In this document: piece after piece, positions 1 to 10,172 of the stretch
How positions within the stretch are numbered: the stretch's first letter is position 1
Layout of the letters: the number at the start of each line of letters is the position of its first letter
Assembly: GCA_027577595.1 (NCBI GenBank)
Contig: JANBRJ010000004.1
Span: 330,937 to 394,936 of the forward strand
Origin: Coemansia sp. RSA 487
Lineage: Eukaryota; Kickxellomycota; Kickxellomycetes; Kickxellales; Kickxellaceae
DNA: 64,000 nucleotides
Direction: 5' to 3'
The notes under the pieces: model-generated
What the model saw: the letters and a program-made list of their open reading frames with translations, nothing else
Database searches by the model: none
Told to the model about the DNA's origin: nothing
Position numbers and translations under genes: made by a program

Positions 1-152
1 CTCAAGAAATCAATGCAACATTATATGGTATCTAGCATCATATTTCTAATGTCGTATTTAACATGCAGCTAATTGCATGACACACGAAAGAAATCAGCAC
101 CTTTGCCATTCATATAAACCAAACATTGTAAGATAGCCTAAAACACTAATAT

Positions 153-866
153 CTACCTCATAGCAGGCGTGTTTTCGGGCCAAAGCTCCTTAACATAGCG
201 GTTGACCTTCTTGCTAGCCTCCGCTTCTTGGAAAGCTTGTGCTTTATTCACATTCTCGTCCACGATCTCCTGCAGCTTTTCAGCAGACATGCCTGCGTTT
301 TTCATCGCTTTTGTGATCTTCAAAGCAAACTTTTCTTTAGACTTTTGCTCGTCAAGGGCCTTCTTGAACGCACGCTTATCAGTGAACACAGCTTTAGCAT
401 CGATCGCAGGAGCCAGCGCCTTGTCAACAATCTTTGTTTCCTCTTGTAGCTGCATGTTTGCAAGCGATTTTACAAGGTAGCTGAACGCAACTTCGGATTC
501 CGGGTTCTCGGTGTTAAGGATCTCGATCATTGCCATCGGCGCATGGTCGCCCTTGCGGTGTCCAATATTGATGATGCGTGTGAAGCCGCCCGGACGGTCG
601 GCAAACCGCTTTGCATATGTATCCATCAAAAGCGGAACCACAGCCTTTGGCTGGTATAGATAAGCCTCGATCTGGTTCCGGTCGTGCTCGGTGCCCCGTT
701 TCCCCAGCGTAATCATCTTGTCCACTAAACGCCGCAACTCCTTTGCTCTTGGAATTGTGGTCTCTATCCGTCCATGCTTTATGAGATCTGTTGTCAGGTT
801 GCGGAGCACCTGGCGTCTAAGCGCCGAATGCATGTTGAGTTTCCTGTGTTTGCTTTTGGCGTGCAT
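153..866 (-). CDS. MRPL8: Mitochondrial ribosomal protein bL17m
   Basis: Large-subunit mitochondrial ribosomal protein of the bacterial L17 family, 237 aa. The first 120 residues carry the L17 core: a basic N-terminus with SKHRKLN, the block ALRRQVLRNLTTDLIKHGRI, then TTIPRAKELRRLVDKMITLGKRG and GGFTRIINIGHRKGD. The remaining 110 or so residues are a charged, Ala/Lys-rich extension, which is usual for mitochondrial L17 and absent from bacterial L17. The open frame extends three codons upstream to a TTG, so I start at the ATG at 866. No intron is needed. It is divergent from RAD52, with 483 bp between the two start codons. Family assignment is secure; mitochondrial location is inferred from the family and the basic N-terminus. 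Confidence 0.9.
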   Translation of the reverse strand: MHAKSKHRKLNMHSALRRQVLRNLTTDLIKHGRIETTIPRAKELRRLVDKMITLGKRGTEHDRNQIEAYLYQPKAVVPLLMDTYAKRFADRPGGFTRIINIGHRKGDHAPMAMIEILNTENPESEVAFSYLVKSLANMQLQEETKIVDKALAPAIDAKAVFTDKRAFKKALDEQKSKEKFALKITKAMKNAGMSAEKLQEIVDENVNKAQAFQEAEASKKVNRYVKELWPENTPAMR

Positions 867-1349
867 GATTAGCAATCTAAACTACGACTGGGCTCTCGTA
901 CTAAAAAAGCTATAGAATTAGGGAAAAAGAATTATTATAAACAAGCACGAAGAAAGGGTAATTTGATTTTTTTTTTCTTTCAAAGAAAGTGAATTGATAG
1001 CAGCTCTGTTTTTCATCAAACACAACCTCAGGTTTTTGTCATAGGCGATAATTCGCTGATCAGCTTATCTTCTGATTATGCCCTTTTAGATACAAAAAAG
1101 GTGCGCAGCCATTTTGAAATGGCTTACAGTCGCTTTGCTGTCTAAAGTAATAATATCCATGGCTAGTAGAGAGAAAGCCCACTCTTTCTTTTCTTTTCTC
1201 TTGTTTTTCTCTTGTTTTTTTATTTATTTTGCTATTCTAACACTTTACCCCCTTTGGCTTACATTACAGCTTTTCTATTCCAATTACTTGACACCATCTC
1301 TTGCTAAACGAGTAGATTAGGTCCGTCCACACAACCGAAACACTTGGAT
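867..1349. other. Divergent intergenic region MRPL8 / RAD52
   Basis: This gap between two divergent start codons must hold both promoters. It contains T-rich and C/T-rich tracts (around 968-982 and 1186-1225, the latter part of the RAD52 leader). I recognise no specific factor site and no coding sequence. Confidence 0.5.
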
Positions 1350-2715
1350 ATGTTGCAGTACACGCCAAAAACAGACCCAGAAGATGCAAAAAACTTGCAA
1401 CCCTTCTCTCACGACGAAGCACAGCAGATACATCACATGCTTCGCCGAAAGCTGGGACCCGAACATGTGAGCACGAGGCAAGGAATAGGCGGTATGCGGC
1501 TTTCGTACATTGAAGGATGGCGTATCATCAGTATTGCCAACGAGGTGTTTGGGTTCAATGGATGGCGCTCAAACATACAGAACCTTACTATCGACTATGT
1601 TGACATAGTTGATGGTGGACGCTTTTCCATCGGTGCTAGCTGCGTAATGCGCATTACTCTGCGTGATGGCACTTACAGAGAGGACGTTGGGTTTGGGATG
1701 GTTGAGAACACAAAGTCTAAGGGCCAGGCATTGGAGAAGGTCAGGAAGGAGGCAGTGACCGATGGTCTGAAGCGAGCAATGCGTCAGTTTGGCAATGTGC
1801 TTGGTAATTGCGTTTATGATAAGGACTATCTTCGGAACATGGGCCAGGTTCAGAAGCAGCCTAGGGCGCGCATACAGGGTGACTCTTTGTACAGATACAC
1901 TGACCTAGAGCGCCAGGACAATCAAGCCCTAGGTCAAGCCTCTTCTGCTGCCACAGCCGATACCACCAGCAATTTTTCAAACGAAACAAACGGTGAAATC
2001 ACGCTCAGCGGTACCAATACCAATGAAAACAGCAACAAGCGTCAAGCGTGTGAGTCTGAGGTAAAGATGAACCTGAACCAGGCTGCACCTGTAGCAAAGC
2101 CTGCCCTGGGAAATGGAAATACAGGTATGTAACTAATTGCGCTAACTATTGTCACCACTTTGTGAATAGCCACTTTTGCTGCCTGTCTTATTGTTACTAT
2201 TTATATTGTCTTGCTCTATTTATCGTTCCATTTATGTGATAGCTCTCCCACACAACGATTCCGTAGACTTTGATATGGACTACATGTACGATGATGTCCT
2301 GGACATGATGGTTGACCTGGAGACCGATCGGCCGATAATACCTGACAGTCCATCATCTGGCTACGTAAACGACATGCCAGCAACTGATATGCGCAGAAAT
2401 ATACCGTCGCAGACGCCACAGACTCCCTCAAACATTTTATCTGCGCCAATGAGTACCGTAAGCAGCGTAGACAGCAGAAATACCCCAGGATCAGCACCAA
2501 GACAGGGTGCACCGCTTTTCAGAGGAGAAGGAGCATTGTCCTCAGCACGCAATCTTTCGTTTGAGGCACCACCACAGCCCCCTCAGAAGCAGCAGCAGAA
2601 TAATAATAACAATAATACGAGCGTAGCTGTTGCTGGTCGCCCTAAATCGTTTGCAGATGTCTCGTCGTTCACACCAGCTTCTCGCGGAAACTTTGATTCA
2701 AATATAAACAAATAG
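1350..2715 (+). CDS. RAD52: DNA repair and recombination protein Rad52 (two exons)
   Basis: Recombination mediator that anneals single-stranded DNA and loads Rad51. Exon 1 (1350-2124) encodes the conserved N-terminal DNA-binding domain, about residues 22-180, with LSYIEGWRIISIANEVFGFN, then the KGQALEKVRKEAVTDGLKRA and FGNVLGNCVYDK blocks. The donor GTATGT lies at 2125. Two acceptors keep the frame: the exon can resume at 2243 (415 aa in total) or at 2267 (407 aa). The CTD-like exon 2 begins with acidic residues (DMDYMYDDVLDMM) and is otherwise low complexity, rich in Ser, Pro, Gln and Asn, as expected for the poorly conserved Rad51/RPA-binding tail. The open frame begins two codons earlier at a TTG; I take the ATG at 1350. 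It is convergent with the phytochelatin synthase gene, 183 bp away. Confidence 0.9.
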
Positions 2716-2898
2716 CTGGCTTGGTCTGAGTAGCTATTACTACAGCCCCTTGAAATGCCTCTAACCAGTTATATAAATAACCTTCTTTCTTTTATACTCG
2801 ATATGGTTTTACTTTTCTCATATGCTTTCTTCAGTTTCCAAGATAATATCTAATAGCCATTTTCTGGTGTATTATCATGCATTTTTGTTGCTGCTATT

Positions 2899-4281
2899 TT
2901 ACTTTTGCTTCGAAGAACAGCAGGTTTTGCTTTTGCCACATGACAGCATGGTTGGGAATACGTCAAGTGGACGTTCTGGAAGCTCCACAACGCTAATATT
3001 TGTGGTCGAGAGCTGATCCGGGTGCGAGTCTGTGGCAAGAAGGTTTGGATCGAGCTGAGTGTCTTTGCGAGATATCAGGAAATATCCGCGCGGCAGGTTG
3101 GTGTCTTTGTCCACGGGCTGCAGCGAGTCGTAAAGCTTGTCAACGTCGCCAAACCAAGATGGGTACTTGTATCGTGCGCTGTCGAGAACCAGTGCCTTGT
3201 TTGTCTCTGGGTGATACGCGCCAATTGGAGAGAAATGACCATCGCCCGTCTGACCTAGCGTTTTCCGCGAGAACGACAGGACCATAAAGACATCGTCCCT
3301 CTGGGTTACGTACTTTATATCTCGCAAGAACTCTTCGCGCGAAGCCGCAGCCCCACGTTTTGCAATCACCTGTGCGTGGGAGCTCGACAGGCAAAGGAAC
3401 TGGTCAAAGGTGATTCCGCTCGCTTTGAGCTCAGACTCGGTGCGGCAGGACTCGAGAAGCTCGTCGCTGTACCAGCGCCAGACGCCCTTCCATGTACGCC
3501 CAGGGTCGACTTCGAGCGCATTGAGGACCATTGCCAGCGAGCTTGGTCCGCAGTATGCAGGCTCGGACTGCACAGTAAAGTTGCCAGCAAGGTTAAAGTA
3601 GCCCTCGGCGTAGCCTGCGTTCAATGCCTCCTTGAACAGTTTGCGGCCCTCTGCGGAGGTAAAGGATACCAGCTCCGAAGGTAGTGTCCGGCGGTAGAAC
3701 GATGTGGCAGTAGCAGGAGCTGCTGCTTGTTCGGTCTTTGGGAACTTTGGCGCCAAGATCTGTGTGACTGTACTGTTATTACTTGAGCATGATGTGCCAT
3801 GCGAGCCTTGTTCCTTTGTTGAGTCGGATTTCTTGCACATGCTGACCATTTTTTCTTTGACACGCTCGTTCAGCTCAAATGCGATGTTTTCGGCAGCGAT
3901 TTTTGCTTCCAGAAGTGTAGGACTTTGCTGCTGCGGCAGAGGAACTTCTTTGCAAGAGGCAAGCAATGCGGCTCTGCAAGCCGTCCTTTCATGTTCAGGC
4001 ACGGTAGAGCAGCCCTTATAGAGCTCTGTTCCTGGCAACAGGCAGAACGGCGGGAGTGCAGTCGACGAAGACGCAGGTATATCGGTTGGTGCATCGACTG
4101 AACAAATAGTTGACAGAGTGCAGGTGCGTATGTCACGGTTCTTGCAGCCTTTCGAAGGAAGAGAAGAGGCTGGGCCAGCAGTAACAGCGGCTGTGGTTTC
4201 TAGACATGAGCAGCTTCGGGAAACTGCTTGAATTTCAGGGCACCGTATCAGGCACTTAAACAACGATTGTGACCGAGACAT
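2899..4281 (-). CDS. PCS: Phytochelatin synthase (peptidase family C83)
   Basis: Gamma-glutamylcysteine dipeptidyltranspeptidase that builds phytochelatins from glutathione for Cd, Zn and Cu detoxification. The start at 4281 gives 460 aa; upstream codons are poly-Phe and begin at a TTG. Catalytic domain is about residues 197-420. The triad is visible: Cys244 in AYCGPSS, His349 in GDGHFSPIGA, Asp367 in LVLDSARYKYP. The C-H and H-D spacings (105 and 18) match plant PCS1 (106 and 18). DPGRTWKGVWRWY is a strong family motif. Oddly, the approximately 195-residue N-terminal extension is the Cys-rich part (more than ten Cys), whereas plant enzymes carry their Cys-rich region at the C-terminus; here the C-terminus has only a short CGKSKTCC cluster. 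The first 25 residues are basic and could be a mitochondrial presequence (inference). Confidence 0.92.
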   Translation of the reverse strand: MSRSQSLFKCLIRCPEIQAVSRSCSCLETTAAVTAGPASSLPSKGCKNRDIRTCTLSTICSVDAPTDIPASSSTALPPFCLLPGTELYKGCSTVPEHERTACRAALLASCKEVPLPQQQSPTLLEAKIAAENIAFELNERVKEKMVSMCKKSDSTKEQGSHGTSCSSNNSTVTQILAPKFPKTEQAAAPATATSFYRRTLPSELVSFTSAEGRKLFKEALNAGYAEGYFNLAGNFTVQSEPAYCGPSSLAMVLNALEVDPGRTWKGVWRWYSDELLESCRTESELKASGITFDQFLCLSSSHAQVIAKRGAAASREEFLRDIKYVTQRDDVFMVLSFSRKTLGQTGDGHFSPIGAYHPETNKALVLDSARYKYPSWFGDVDKLYDSLQPVDKDTNLPRGYFLISRKDTQLDPNLLATDSHPDQLSTTNISVVELPERPLDVFPTMLSCGKSKTCCSSKQK

Positions 4282-4944
4282 TGGCGAATTTAGAGCTGAC
4301 CAACAAATGAGGAAAAAAAAAAAGTAAAATACCAGCGCAAAAAGAGTATCAGAATTTCTTTTTAAAATAAGGCCCAACAGAAAAGTATGAGTTGTTTTCT
4401 GAGACGGAATTCCCCAAGCCCCTTTATACCTTGCGATCTAACGCTTTTTCAGCCTAGTGAAGGCTTCCTTGCTATTGTGCTAGAGTAGACAATAACGCTA
4501 TTGTCATGGTAGGGAATATTGTTTGCGCTTTTTAAAAGAGCAATTGCGAATATGGCATGTCCTTCTGCTGAATCCAAACTGAATAGACAATTGGCAGCAA
4601 AATCACCTGCTTTAAACGTAGAAAACCGATTGGTCATAAAGCCAGGCTCTGCGTCCCTGTGCTGACCAATTCTGTGGAAACACTTGGCTAGAGGTGGAAA
4701 AAGCATCAGATAAGAAAAGAAGCTCATGGAAGAATTGCAAATCTGATGAGCCAACCATACTTGTGTTTTCCTTGCTTGATCGACAAAATATGTTTTTGGA
4801 AAGATCTTTTGCAGTCTTTGCCACGTATTTAACAGGCAGCAGGAATAACATACACATTCCATCCTTGGTCAGGGTTACTTTGGTAATCCAAAAGAATCTC
4901 GTTTGAAAAAAGACAATAAAAGGAAACCCACCTAAAACACAAGT
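4282..4944. other. Intergenic: PCS promoter and PEX3 3' flank
   Basis: Spacer between two genes on the minus strand. A 137-codon frame on the minus strand (4449-4862) has no recognisable domain and is probably fortuitous. I found no metal-response element of the TGCRCNC type. Confidence 0.4.
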
Positions 4945-6372
4945 TTACAATGCAGCACTTTCGGCAGTATAAACAACAGCAGACAGCGCCTGCACCTCAC
5001 GCGAAGCACTAATGTTCTCAAGATAATTGTTTGGCACTCCGTTTAAGATCTGGTGGCCCTCACGCGCTATACGCGGCAGCAGCTGCACAACAACCACTCT
5101 GCTCTCGGAGGGCACCGAAAACTCTTCAAACTCCTTGACCACCTCGTCCAGATTGGGCACAGTCTCGCCCTCCACCGTTGGTGGAAGCGGCTTATTGAAC
5201 ACGGGAATGGGTACAGGTTCGGGGAAGCTTTCTTGGAGAGCATCCAGAAGCTGAGTTGTGAGTCTATCTACACAGCTGTTAAACACGTATGCAAAGTCGC
5301 TGCTCTCTATGATGTCGCGGATCTGGTCGAGCAGACGCACAAATACGGTAGTAAACACTTTGTCGGCATCTAGTTTGTTTGATGACAGGTAATCGCTCAC
5401 ATTTGCATCGCCCAGTGGCAGAACAAACCCAGAGAGCGCCTGTATTAGTCCGTTTTCGCGCAGTTTAACATGCACTGCGTTAAACAGCGCAGACAATTCA
5501 CGATGCGACATACGTTCCTTGAGAGACAGCTGGCCGACGGATTTATTGACTGCATCGACAATCAGGCTCATCATCTGGCGCCAGCCGCGGTTCAGGAACC
5601 ACCAGCTCAGCATCAAGAAGTTCTGCTCGTCCGTCATCGATATCCGAGACTCACTCCGGCCCTCTAGCACGATGCTTTCCTCGTTATCGTCAACAAACTT
5701 TCCGACGACAGAGTCAAGGTATGTGCTCCGTCCAACCATGTTGAGCTGTGTGTGTACAAGCATCGTTAGGAGTGACTCTGAATACACCGCAATCAACGTG
5801 CGCGCAAAGCTCTGCACCTTGATGTCCTCCCAGATTTCTACCTTGCTTCTTCTTGGCGGCTCAACATCCTTATCGCCAGCTTCAACGTCTACAGAACTAT
5901 CAGCGCTATTCTTCTCTTGTTGGGATTTCTGTTCGCCATCATCACTGAGTTTAGTGTTTTCTCCATCTCCATCTCCGCTGTTGTTGCTGTTATTGGACCA
6001 AACATTACTTTCTCCATCGTTTTGTGATCTACCATCGCCCGTTCCATCATCTGTGGATTTTTGGCGAGAAGCCTGCGGCCTGTGGATTGCACGCAGCTCG
6101 GCTATAAGTCGCTCCACATCGACCTCGCGCAGAACCTGCTCGCTCAGCTCAGGTAGCAGGCTCATTATTGTGAACAAGCAGTCGCGCTGGTTCTGATCAA
6201 AGCGTCGGCGAATGTTCTCCTTTGACGCGCGCTCCTTTGCAGACGCCGTCTGCATCTCGACCAGCCGTTGCGTGAGCAGCTTTGCCGACATATACAGTCC
6301 ACCAACGACGCCAGCCCCTATAATGAATTTCCGCTGGTGGCGCCTCAAAAAACCCAACGTTCCCTCAAGCAT
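4945..6372 (-). CDS. PEX3: Peroxin-3, peroxisomal membrane biogenesis factor
   Basis: Integral peroxisomal membrane protein that docks Pex19 and inserts peroxisomal membrane proteins. It is 475 aa from the ATG at 6372, which begins MLEGTLGFLRRHQRKFIIGA; the frame upstream is an unrelated leader. The N-terminus has the Pex3 layout: a short basic lumenal stretch, then one membrane segment (about residues 15-33, FIIGAGVVGGLYMSAKLLTQ), then the helical cytosolic domain with NIRRRFDQNQRDCLFTIMSL. Residues of about 115-165 form an acidic Asn/Ser/Asp-rich insert that is longer than in yeast. WEDIKVQSFARTLIAVYSES and the following leucine-rich helices match the family core. Single exon. It is divergent from the MATE gene. 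Confidence 0.85.
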   Translation of the reverse strand: MLEGTLGFLRRHQRKFIIGAGVVGGLYMSAKLLTQRLVEMQTASAKERASKENIRRRFDQNQRDCLFTIMSLLPELSEQVLREVDVERLIAELRAIHRPQASRQKSTDDGTGDGRSQNDGESNVWSNNSNNSGDGDGENTKLSDDGEQKSQQEKNSADSSVDVEAGDKDVEPPRRSKVEIWEDIKVQSFARTLIAVYSESLLTMLVHTQLNMVGRSTYLDSVVGKFVDDNEESIVLEGRSESRISMTDEQNFLMLSWWFLNRGWRQMMSLIVDAVNKSVGQLSLKERMSHRELSALFNAVHVKLRENGLIQALSGFVLPLGDANVSDYLSSNKLDADKVFTTVFVRLLDQIRDIIESSDFAYVFNSCVDRLTTQLLDALQESFPEPVPIPVFNKPLPPTVEGETVPNLDEVVKEFEEFSVPSESRVVVVQLLPRIAREGHQILNGVPNNYLENISASREVQALSAVVYTAESAAL

Positions 6373-7195
6373 GTTTATTTCCTTTTGTTTAATTCCGTCG
6401 GGCCGTGCGTTTATAGACAAGTATGCTTTTCGCGTGTAAAGGAAAGCCTGAAACACAAAGAATGCTTGACACAAGTGGAAGAGTAAAATAGAGCTTTCAA
6501 AAAAGACAAACGAATCTGGGCCAAATTATAGAGTTTAAAAATGTTATAAATTCGGAATTAGAAAGAACAAGGAGAGAAGAAAGAAACCATCGTTTTGATC
6601 ATTAATGAAGCCAAGATGGCATGTGATTGAGTTTATTGGTAATCTAGGTGATGTGAATGAAGGTTTGATGCACTGAAATCAATTAACATGAACATAAACC
6701 AATTAGTGGATTACGTAATTCGCCTACCCGCTCAAGCTGACGGATAAAGGCGTGCTGTCTGCACCAGCATCTTTGTCAAGGAAGGTTTGCAAGCAAAACA
6801 GCTCCCACTTTTTTGCACATCTGCCAGAGGTGATTTGAAATACATCAGAAAAAACAGGTCAAGTCCATATGCATTATATTGAATCAACAGCACATCAATT
6901 TTCGGTGCACAACGAACCAACCAATTGCAACATACTTTGTCGGATCAGGGAACTTGTTTTTTATATCCGCATGTGCTTCATGTGTTGTATTCAAGCACTC
7001 AATGCAGCGGATATCTCTGCATAGGTGCGTACAGATAACGAAAGAGTCGGAATTCAAAACCAGCAGGAAAATGCTTTATGAACTTTATAAACTCAGCATC
7101 TTTTCCTCCGTTTACCAGGAGATGTTCGTTCCACTTTCTATGTTGTTGATAATTGCTTTCCATTAGTAAACACACTGATTAGTATAGACAAGGTG
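6373..7195. other. Divergent intergenic region PEX3 / MATE
   Basis: 823 bp of AT-rich sequence between two start codons. It has TA-rich stretches near 6526-6552 that could serve as PEX3 promoter elements. No gene or structured RNA was recognised. Confidence 0.4.
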
Positions 7196-8740
7196 ATGAC
7201 AAACAGCCAAAGCGAACGAAGCTACCAAAGCGCTATTCAGGAAATAAACGAGCGTTTCTGTGACAACGAAGCCACACTGCTCCTTCACAGGCCTTTATCT
7301 GAACTAGACCTTGCGATCGCAAAGCACGACACTACCGAACCTTATATCGATGCCGTCAAGAAAGAGATCAAGTGGATGGTGTCATCTTCGTCGTTAACGA
7401 CATTGACACTGTTGCTGGAGTATTCATTCAATACGGTCAATGTTCTGTCTGTCGGCCATTTGGGGGCAAATGAGCTTGCTGCAATGTCCCTTTCTGTAAC
7501 CTGCCAAGCCATCCTTTCAATGGCACCAACAATGGGGCTTCTCTCGGCAATGGATACTTTTTGCAGCACCGCATATACAGCATCACGCGACAAGACGCTT
7601 GTTGGGTTCCATTTTCAGCGCGGAATCATTGCTGTGTGTGTTCATTTTATCCTTGTAGCGCCAATACTATGGAACGCCGAAAATATTTTACTGTTTCTAA
7701 GACAGGATCCAGTGATTGCACATCTCTCGGGATTGTACCTACGCATTCAGATCCTAAGCATGCTTCCGTTCGCGCTTTTTGAGGCTACAAAGCGCTACAT
7801 GCAAGCTCAAGGAATCATGCGCGCAGCTGCAATCGTTGTTATGATCGTTGCGCCAATCCACTGGATCAGCAACTTTATACTCGTGCGGTCGTCGAGGTTC
7901 GGCATAGGATTTGTGGGTGCTCCGATTGTAAACACAATTGCGAATTGTCTGCTGCTTATCGGAATTATCTTATTTGTGCGCAATAGCCACGCAAAGGAGT
8001 CGTGGGGTGGCTGGAAGTTAAGCGCGTTCCGCAACATGTGGGCATACTATCGCCTTGCAATCCCTTCGGTCATTACAATATGCGCCGAATGGGTTTGTTT
8101 TAACCTTATTGCTATTGGAGCATCGTATTTCGGAGCTTACCAGCTTGCTGGGCATGCTATCATGCTCAACTCTATTGTGGTGATATTTCAAATGAGCAAC
8201 GGTCTTGGATATAGCACTGGCCCTCGGATTGGAAACCTGATCGGTGCAGCTAAGCCCCGTCAAGCGCGTATAGCAGCTGATGTTTCTGTGCTGGTGTCAA
8301 CTCTTTTTGGCATAACAGGCACTCTGTTTCTTTCGTTGTGTGGCGATTGGTGGACATCTTTTTACACAAGTGACCCACTTGTAGCCCGAGAGACGGCGAG
8401 GCTTGTCCCCGTTGCCTGCATTCTAATTGTGAGCGATGGCTTAAACGCCATATTGAGTGCAATACTACGTGGGCTTGGCCGCCAAAAGGCCAGTGCAAAC
8501 ATATTCTTATTCGGATTTTACGCGTGTGCTCTACCAATCGCGATGTATTTGGGTTATATAAAGCATCTGGAAACACTTGGACTTTGGCAGGGTGTGAGTA
8601 TTGGTGTTATTATTTCCTGCATGTTACAGATTGCTTACATATATATGTGGGTTAGCTGGAAAGACGAAGTACGTATCTGCCTGCTGCGTCTCAAAGGTAA
8701 CAGCAGCAATAACAACACAGAAGACATTGATGTGCAGTAG
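7196..8740 (+). CDS. MATE family multidrug/toxin exporter
   Basis: Cation-coupled efflux transporter of the multidrug and toxic compound extrusion family, 514 aa. A soluble N-terminus of about 60 residues is followed by roughly twelve hydrophobic segments. Family features include the first-helix region LTLLLEYSFNTVNVLSVGHL with GANELAAMSLSVT, and the second-half equivalents AEWVCFNLIAIGASYFGAYQ and GLGYSTGPRIGNLIGA, showing the MATE internal duplication. The codon before the ATG at 7196 is GTG in the same frame; I use the ATG. Single exon. The substrate cannot be told from the sequence. Closest fungal relatives by pattern are the Erc1-type vacuolar or plasma-membrane exporters. Confidence 0.9.
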   Translation: MTNSQSERSYQSAIQEINERFCDNEATLLLHRPLSELDLAIAKHDTTEPYIDAVKKEIKWMVSSSSLTTLTLLLEYSFNTVNVLSVGHLGANELAAMSLSVTCQAILSMAPTMGLLSAMDTFCSTAYTASRDKTLVGFHFQRGIIAVCVHFILVAPILWNAENILLFLRQDPVIAHLSGLYLRIQILSMLPFALFEATKRYMQAQGIMRAAAIVVMIVAPIHWISNFILVRSSRFGIGFVGAPIVNTIANCLLLIGIILFVRNSHAKESWGGWKLSAFRNMWAYYRLAIPSVITICAEWVCFNLIAIGASYFGAYQLAGHAIMLNSIVVIFQMSNGLGYSTGPRIGNLIGAAKPRQARIAADVSVLVSTLFGITGTLFLSLCGDWWTSFYTSDPLVARETARLVPVACILIVSDGLNAILSAILRGLGRQKASANIFLFGFYACALPIAMYLGYIKHLETLGLWQGVSIGVIISCMLQIAYIYMWVSWKDEVRICLLRLKGNSSNNNTEDIDVQ

Positions 8741-10172
8741 TATTTTTCTAATAGCCTTTTATTATATTGCACCGAGCTTAGAGCAAAATATCCAACAATA
8801 TTCAAAAGTTTCGAAATATTAAGACTAAACTATACTGACAAACTTGTGGTTTGAATGTTGGTAACAATAGTTTCTATACTATGTGCAATGGTAGTAAATA
8901 TATGTTTTATTCTGCAAGGGACAAAACAGTGACGAACATTTATCTAAAAAGGACTAATATATCGTACCCTCGACAACCTGGGTATCAATAATGGCCTAAT
9001 AAGCGGTTTTGTGTTCAAAATAGAACAAATCGATATAGAATGTATTGGTATTGCATCGACTAATGGAAATTTGCTGCGTAAACCGGCATAGGCAAAGCTA
9101 TTTCAAATGGCTTTACAACACAGAGAATTCCAAAGATAAGACAGCTGAAAAGCGCTTAGCACAAGAATTGGCTAGAATATTCGAAAAGGTTATAGGATAT
9201 CCACTGCACTGTCTCCTATGTGTATGCGTACCACTGTAAGTCTTTAATGGATTTCGTTGTATTATTCTATTCGACGAGATATCGAGACTGTTTCGTGAGC
9301 AAGCAAGAAAGAGTTCCGCGAATTAAAAATAATTTCTGGGCTATGTACACTGAAGAACACGAATGTCTTGGTCCGCATGCTGACAGTTCATCATCTTTCG
9401 CGCCAAGTCAGGCAAAGATCTGGGTTGGTTCCTGTTTCTTCTTTGTGATATCGCTAGCCAATTGTAGATTCCGTATCCGGTTCCTGTTGTCGGTCTGCAC
9501 CACTCATAAAACTCCCTCCCTCTCCCCCCAAAAACCCTATGTTTTCAGTCACACTGTTTGCAGCCTCAATCAAACCTTCGAATAGAACAAATGAGCTAAA
9601 GATCACTCCTCATTCGCTTGGGGAGTGGGGGCTTTTCACGAATAGGAAAAAAGGCGGTAAAAAAGAGGGAGGATTTTAACTTTCTTTGACGGAAACAGGC
9701 ACTGTTCCTATTGTTCGGCGCAGGCCAGGACTTCCAGCTGAAAGTTAGCATTGTAAAGTAGACGTGGCTAAGAAACGAGGGATGGCAGTGCGCTCCTCTT
9801 TCTTGAACGCGTGCAATGTCAGCCAAAGCGCAAGTCGCATTGATGAATGTGAGACTAGCACAAAAAAAAACCTGTTTACTTAAGTAGCGCGGAGGCTGCA
9901 GTTTTTGTCGTGCATATTGCTGCAGCAAGAAAAGTTCGTTACTCCTTCCATCCTCATTCCACGAATTCAATCAACCTATTCCTTTTCCTCTGCCTTTTCG
10001 CTATCTTCCCATTCCTTTTATAGCTACCGCAATCCGACTATCAATTTGACCTTATCTGCGCACCTATTCTTCCGTGTTTACGTTACGTTTCATTGTTTAG
10101 CATAAAAAGTCTCTATACTCTTATACGACCTAGCTGTTAACGCGAGAGAGTGAAAAAGGCTGGTCAAGCAAA
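8741..10172. other. Intergenic, long upstream region
   Basis: 1.4 kb between two genes on the plus strand, AT-rich at the left and C/T-rich near 9950-10020. A TATA-like CATAAAAAG lies at 10101-10109, about 65 bp before the next ATG. Short frames here lack domains or coding character. Confidence 0.4.

Noticed and set aside
2216-2512. Antisense frame over RAD52 exon 2
   Set aside because: It overlaps the exon that continues RAD52 in frame from the 2125 donor and shows no domain.
4449-4862. 137-codon minus-strand frame between PCS and PEX3
   Set aside because: No domain, signal or coding bias recognised; it lies where the PCS promoter and the PEX3 3' end are expected.
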